NCBI GenBank assembly: GCA_030266525.1
Contig: JAJDIC010000059.1
Span: 1-12,804 of the forward strand
Source: Desulfovibrio sp. OttesenSCG-928-G15
GTDB lineage: Bacteria; Desulfobacterota; Desulfovibrionia; Desulfovibrionales; Desulfovibrionaceae
Length of the DNA: 12,804 nucleotides
Direction: 5' to 3'
This document shows positions 12,724 to 12,804 of the stretch, one piece after another. Under the pieces are notes generated by a model. The model was not told where the DNA came from, ran no database searches, and saw only the letters and a program-made list of their open reading frames with translations. Position 1 is the first letter of the stretch; each line of letters opens with the position of its first letter. The position numbers and the translations under genes are program-made.

Positions 12724-12804
12724 TATTAAGCCGCAAAGGTTCTTGAAAAGATATAGCAATGCCTTCATGGTGGGCTGGCAGGCCGTAGCCCTCTTCAAAA
12801 AAGG

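Larger units (their letters stand above)
12439..12804. other. Intergenic region at the right end
   Basis: No convincing gene. The stretch contains the promoter of the YkvA-like gene, an A- and CA-rich stretch (about 12520-12560), a C10A7 tract, a small CCGGC-GAGA-GCCGG hairpin (12622-12635), the inverted copy of the 45-bp repeat and a perfect 19-bp-stem hairpin. A minus-strand frame is open from the window edge to 12422. It runs through the poly-C tract and the big hairpin, and has no ribosome-binding site in view, so it is not accepted as a gene. The last 80 bases may belong to a gene outside the window. Confidence 0.55.

Noticed and set aside
12422..12804. Minus-strand frame open from the window edge through the repeat and poly-C tract
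   Set aside because: The translation passes through a perfect hairpin, a poly-glycine run from the C tract and the YkvA promoter, and no ribosome-binding site is visible. Most likely non-coding, although its origin beyond the edge cannot be seen.
1..12804. CRISPR array, tRNA, rRNA, transposase or prophage genes
   Set aside because: I saw no regularly spaced repeats, no tRNA or rRNA signatures that I could recognise, and no transposase- or phage-like proteins in any frame.

Overview
The window looks like a chromosomal segment of a sulfate-reducing bacterium of the Desulfovibrionaceae. The basis is a complete dsrMKJOP operon in the usual order, preceded by a stand-alone RsbRD_N-type protein. 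GC content is moderately high, and the intergenic regions carry short dispersed repeats and strong GC-rich hairpins. Assignment below family level is not possible from this sequence.

Layout. Positions 1-323 hold no convincing gene. They contain one copy of a 45-bp dispersed repeat (58-102) and a perfect inverted repeat (266-290) in the promoter area of the first gene. Positions 324-6136 on the + strand carry the RsbRD_N-like protein, a 237-bp leader that can form competing hairpins (1018-1084), and then dsrM, dsrK, dsrJ, dsrO and dsrP. The five dsr genes are tightly spaced or overlap and are closed by a strong terminator (6167-6209). Positions 6346-9044 on the + strand carry a serine transporter (SdaC type) and an iron-sulfur L-serine dehydratase (SdaA type). 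Positions 9221-12438 hold three minus-strand genes: a YkvA/DUF1232 protein with its own promoter and terminator, an exported 229-aa protein with its own promoter and terminator, and a 636-aa fusion of a FemAB/GNAT-like acyltransferase with a TraB/GumN/TIKI-type domain. Positions 12439-12804 hold a promoter, a C10A7 tract, a second and inverted copy of the 45-bp repeat, and a perfect 19-bp-stem hairpin.

How it works together. DsrMKJOP is the membrane complex that links the quinone pool and periplasmic redox centres to the cytoplasmic reductive step of dissimilatory sulfite reduction, via DsrK and the DsrC trisulfide cycle. The serine pair brings in serine and deaminates it to pyruvate and ammonia. 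Pyruvate is a standard electron and carbon donor in these organisms, so the pair can feed the respiratory chain, although it is a separate transcription unit.

The dsr genes are well-known biology. The least ordinary items are the GNAT-TraB fusion whose ribosome-binding site directly abuts an intrinsic terminator, the leader with mutually exclusive stems before dsrM, and the 45-bp repeat found inverted near both ends of the window, whose shared reading frame shows an excess of silent differences. I found no CRISPR array, rRNA, tRNA, transposase or phage gene.
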